Assembly (NCBI GenBank): GCA_963082875.1
Contig: OY720101.1
Span: forward strand, 5,952,001-6,016,000
DNA from: Corella eumyota
Lineage: Eukaryota; Chordata; Ascidiacea; Phlebobranchia; Corellidae
DNA: 64,000 bases
Direction of reading: 5' to 3'
Every line of letters begins with the position of its first letter. The stretch's first letter is position 1. The notes below the pieces were generated by a model, which saw only the letters and a program-made list of their open reading frames with translations, was not told the DNA's origin and did no database searches. The position numbers and the translations under genes were made by a program. Shown here piece after piece: positions 62,141 to 64,000 of the stretch.

Positions 62141-64000
62141 TTTTAAATAAAAATTTTTAAAAATTTACAAAATGTTTCGAAAAAAACAAATTCTCGAAAA
62201 CATTTTAGTAAAGTTTTCAATTACTCGAGCAACGCCCCTTGTATTTTTGTACTTTAATACTCGCTTGGCGTTAGTTTTATCTGTAGTATTTCACTTATTT
62301 TTGGCGAGTAAAGTAAAAATATTCTAATTTTAAATTTTGTCAATTTAAAAAAATGCGCTCAAAATTATTAATTTTTATTAAATAAACAAATAAATGAAAA
62401 CATAATGTCTGACTTACCAAATTACGTAACCAATATATTTTGTTATGATGTTCGGCTTTACTAGGCTATTACGTAATTGGACGCGTTTATACAGTTTAGT
62501 CATGACATCACATTCAAAATAAGAAGCGAGAGAGCCTTACGCTGTGGGAGAGTGAAAAAGGCAATGAAATCAAATCCTAAAATTAGCTCTCTCGTTTTTT
62601 AGGTCGACAAATATTATAAAAGCAAAGTTTGTGACGAAATTTTACTTAAACGCATGCAAAACGTAAGGTGACAAGACCCCTATAGTAGGGGCGGGGATGT
62701 TTAAAAAAATTAAATTTAAAAATTAAGGCTTTATAATTAGATATACTATTTTAAATATTTTAAGTTTTGTGAACTATAAAGTGTATATATAAAAGGCAGG
62801 CGTAATTAAAAATAATAACTTTTCTTAGTTGATTTTTTATGTAATACTTAAATAAAAATAATCCTGTTAAAAACATTATCAGTTAGTTTATTTTAATTAG
62901 GGTTTCAAAATTTAAAAAATAAACCTTAATAATGTAAAAAAAATTTATAATAATATTATTTTCTTCGACCCTCTACAAAAATTGAATAAATAAATATATC
63001 TAAAAATAAAGTTAAAAACATGTGTTTTTGACTTAAACTATAAAAAAGTCTTCAGTTGTTTTGTCTTGATTTTGTTTTTGTCTATACTTCCGCAGGGTTT
63101 CAGCTAATTCGGTCAGAATTTGTCCAAATTAAATTAACTAACCTGACGTCAGACAAAAAACTACTTCCTTGTTTATTACAGGTTATTTTTTGTTCAAATT
63201 TTAAACCTGCGTTTTTATTTTAGCTAACCTAAGCTTTAAATTACATTTAAAGATTGTGGGGCACTCTGGTAAAAACGCTGAATGTAGTTTTTCAAGTGTA
63301 TTCTTTTAAAGTCAGTAAAAAATGATGCAATGTGTCTCAAAAAAGAGATAATGTTTCAAGGACAAATAACTTAAAACTAACTAAAAAAATAAACTTTAAA
63401 AATAAGAATTGTTCTCTTTAAAATTGATATATAACGAACTTTTGACTTCGTTATTGAAAAAAAACAGTATTGTAATTTTAAACAGTTGTAAATTAAATAA
63501 ATTATTTATTTATATTTATTGCACACTTGCTTTTATTGGGCAGCTGAATGTTTATATGCCATCTTGCCGAAAGTGCTCTTGAAACGAATTTATTCAGTGG
63601 GGAATTTGCAAAATTTCAAAATTACCGAGCGAAATGTGTATACAGGCAAATTCCGCTGCCAACCCACCCTATTTTACATACCACACAGAAATTTTCTTGT
63701 GACAAAGACATTTAAATTGAATAAAAAATTACCGCTAAAGAAAAAAAAGATAAGCTGATAGTCATACGTTTATGAGTCATAATACAAAATGGCGGACGGT
63801 ATAAATCGCGCTTCTTAAATTTAGTTTTTTATTAACAAAATTGCAATCGACTAAACTAGTTTATTTTTTCAACAGGATTTTGTATAGCTTGTAGATATTA
63901 TTTATTTATTACAAATTGATTCGATATAAACTCCATGAAGCTGCAAATGATGACACATGGCCAGTCTAACGTCGGTAGTTCTCGATTTAGTCCCTACTTC
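62141..64000. other. Intergenic to window end, with a possible first exon
   Basis: No domain-bearing frame. At 63789 the sequence AAAATGGCGGACG is followed at once by GTATAA. This fits a short first coding exon (Met-Ala-Asp) with a YY1-like ATGGCGG element and a 5' splice site for a gene leaving the window, but so short a signal is weak. A 15-base hairpin CCCCTATAGTAGGGG lies at 62677-62691. Confidence 0.25.

Noticed and set aside
54907-64000. Search for retroviral, LTR or Polinton relics in the gene-free stretch
   Set aside because: No reverse transcriptase, integrase, capsid or paired long terminal repeats could be seen here or elsewhere in the window.

Overview
This is a eukaryotic nuclear segment: very AT-rich, with split genes, short introns on GT-AG (twice GC-AG) borders, a pol III tRNA gene and tRNA-derived SINEs. 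Its gene content is animal: ATP synthase alpha, RPAP1, an MTA/NuRD subunit, SDCCAG8, a collagen plus fibrinogen-domain lectin, and an Ig plus TIR receptor. One unduplicated MTA gene together with a ficolin-like lectin and an IL-1R-like receptor fits an invertebrate chordate. I infer an ascidian tunicate, Ciona-like, at moderate confidence; no species assignment can be proved from the sequence alone.

Layout. 1-5.0 kb is tandem-repeat DNA: a young 312-bp satellite, two further two-copy tandem repeats of nearly the same period, and an old, eroded array related to the young satellite. 6.1-8.3 kb (+) is a ficolin-like gene, convergent with the mitochondrial ATP synthase alpha gene (8.8-12.9 kb, -). 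13.6-17.7 kb (-) holds three tandem paralogues of an unrecognised small membrane protein; the third lacks a recognisable last exon and has a SINE beside its exon 2. 19.0-27.9 kb (-) is RPAP1 in 24 exons, and 28.8-33.7 kb (-) an IL-1-receptor-like gene in 14 exons. 33.7-38.3 kb is intergenic and carries a foldback element made of GGAA minisatellites. At 38.3-39.1 kb (-) a one-exon SH3/zinc-finger protein shares a head-to-head promoter with SDCCAG8 (39.5-44.1 kb, +), which converges on MTA (44.6-54.9 kb, -, 18 exons). MTA introns hold a tRNA-Arg(CCU) gene, a GC-rich island with CACGTG and CRE motifs, and a cluster of an exact 14-mer. 54.9-64.0 kb shows no convincing gene.

No common pathway links the genes. 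Five reconstructed reading frames (ATP5F1A 555 aa, RPAP1 1320 aa, IL1R-like 610 aa, SDCCAG8 615 aa, MTA 673 aa) close in phase over all exons, which supports the exon lists. The repeat fraction is the most unusual part: layered satellites, a foldback element, a small hAT-like MITE with an exact 8-bp target duplication, several SINEs, and the intronic 14-mer cluster.
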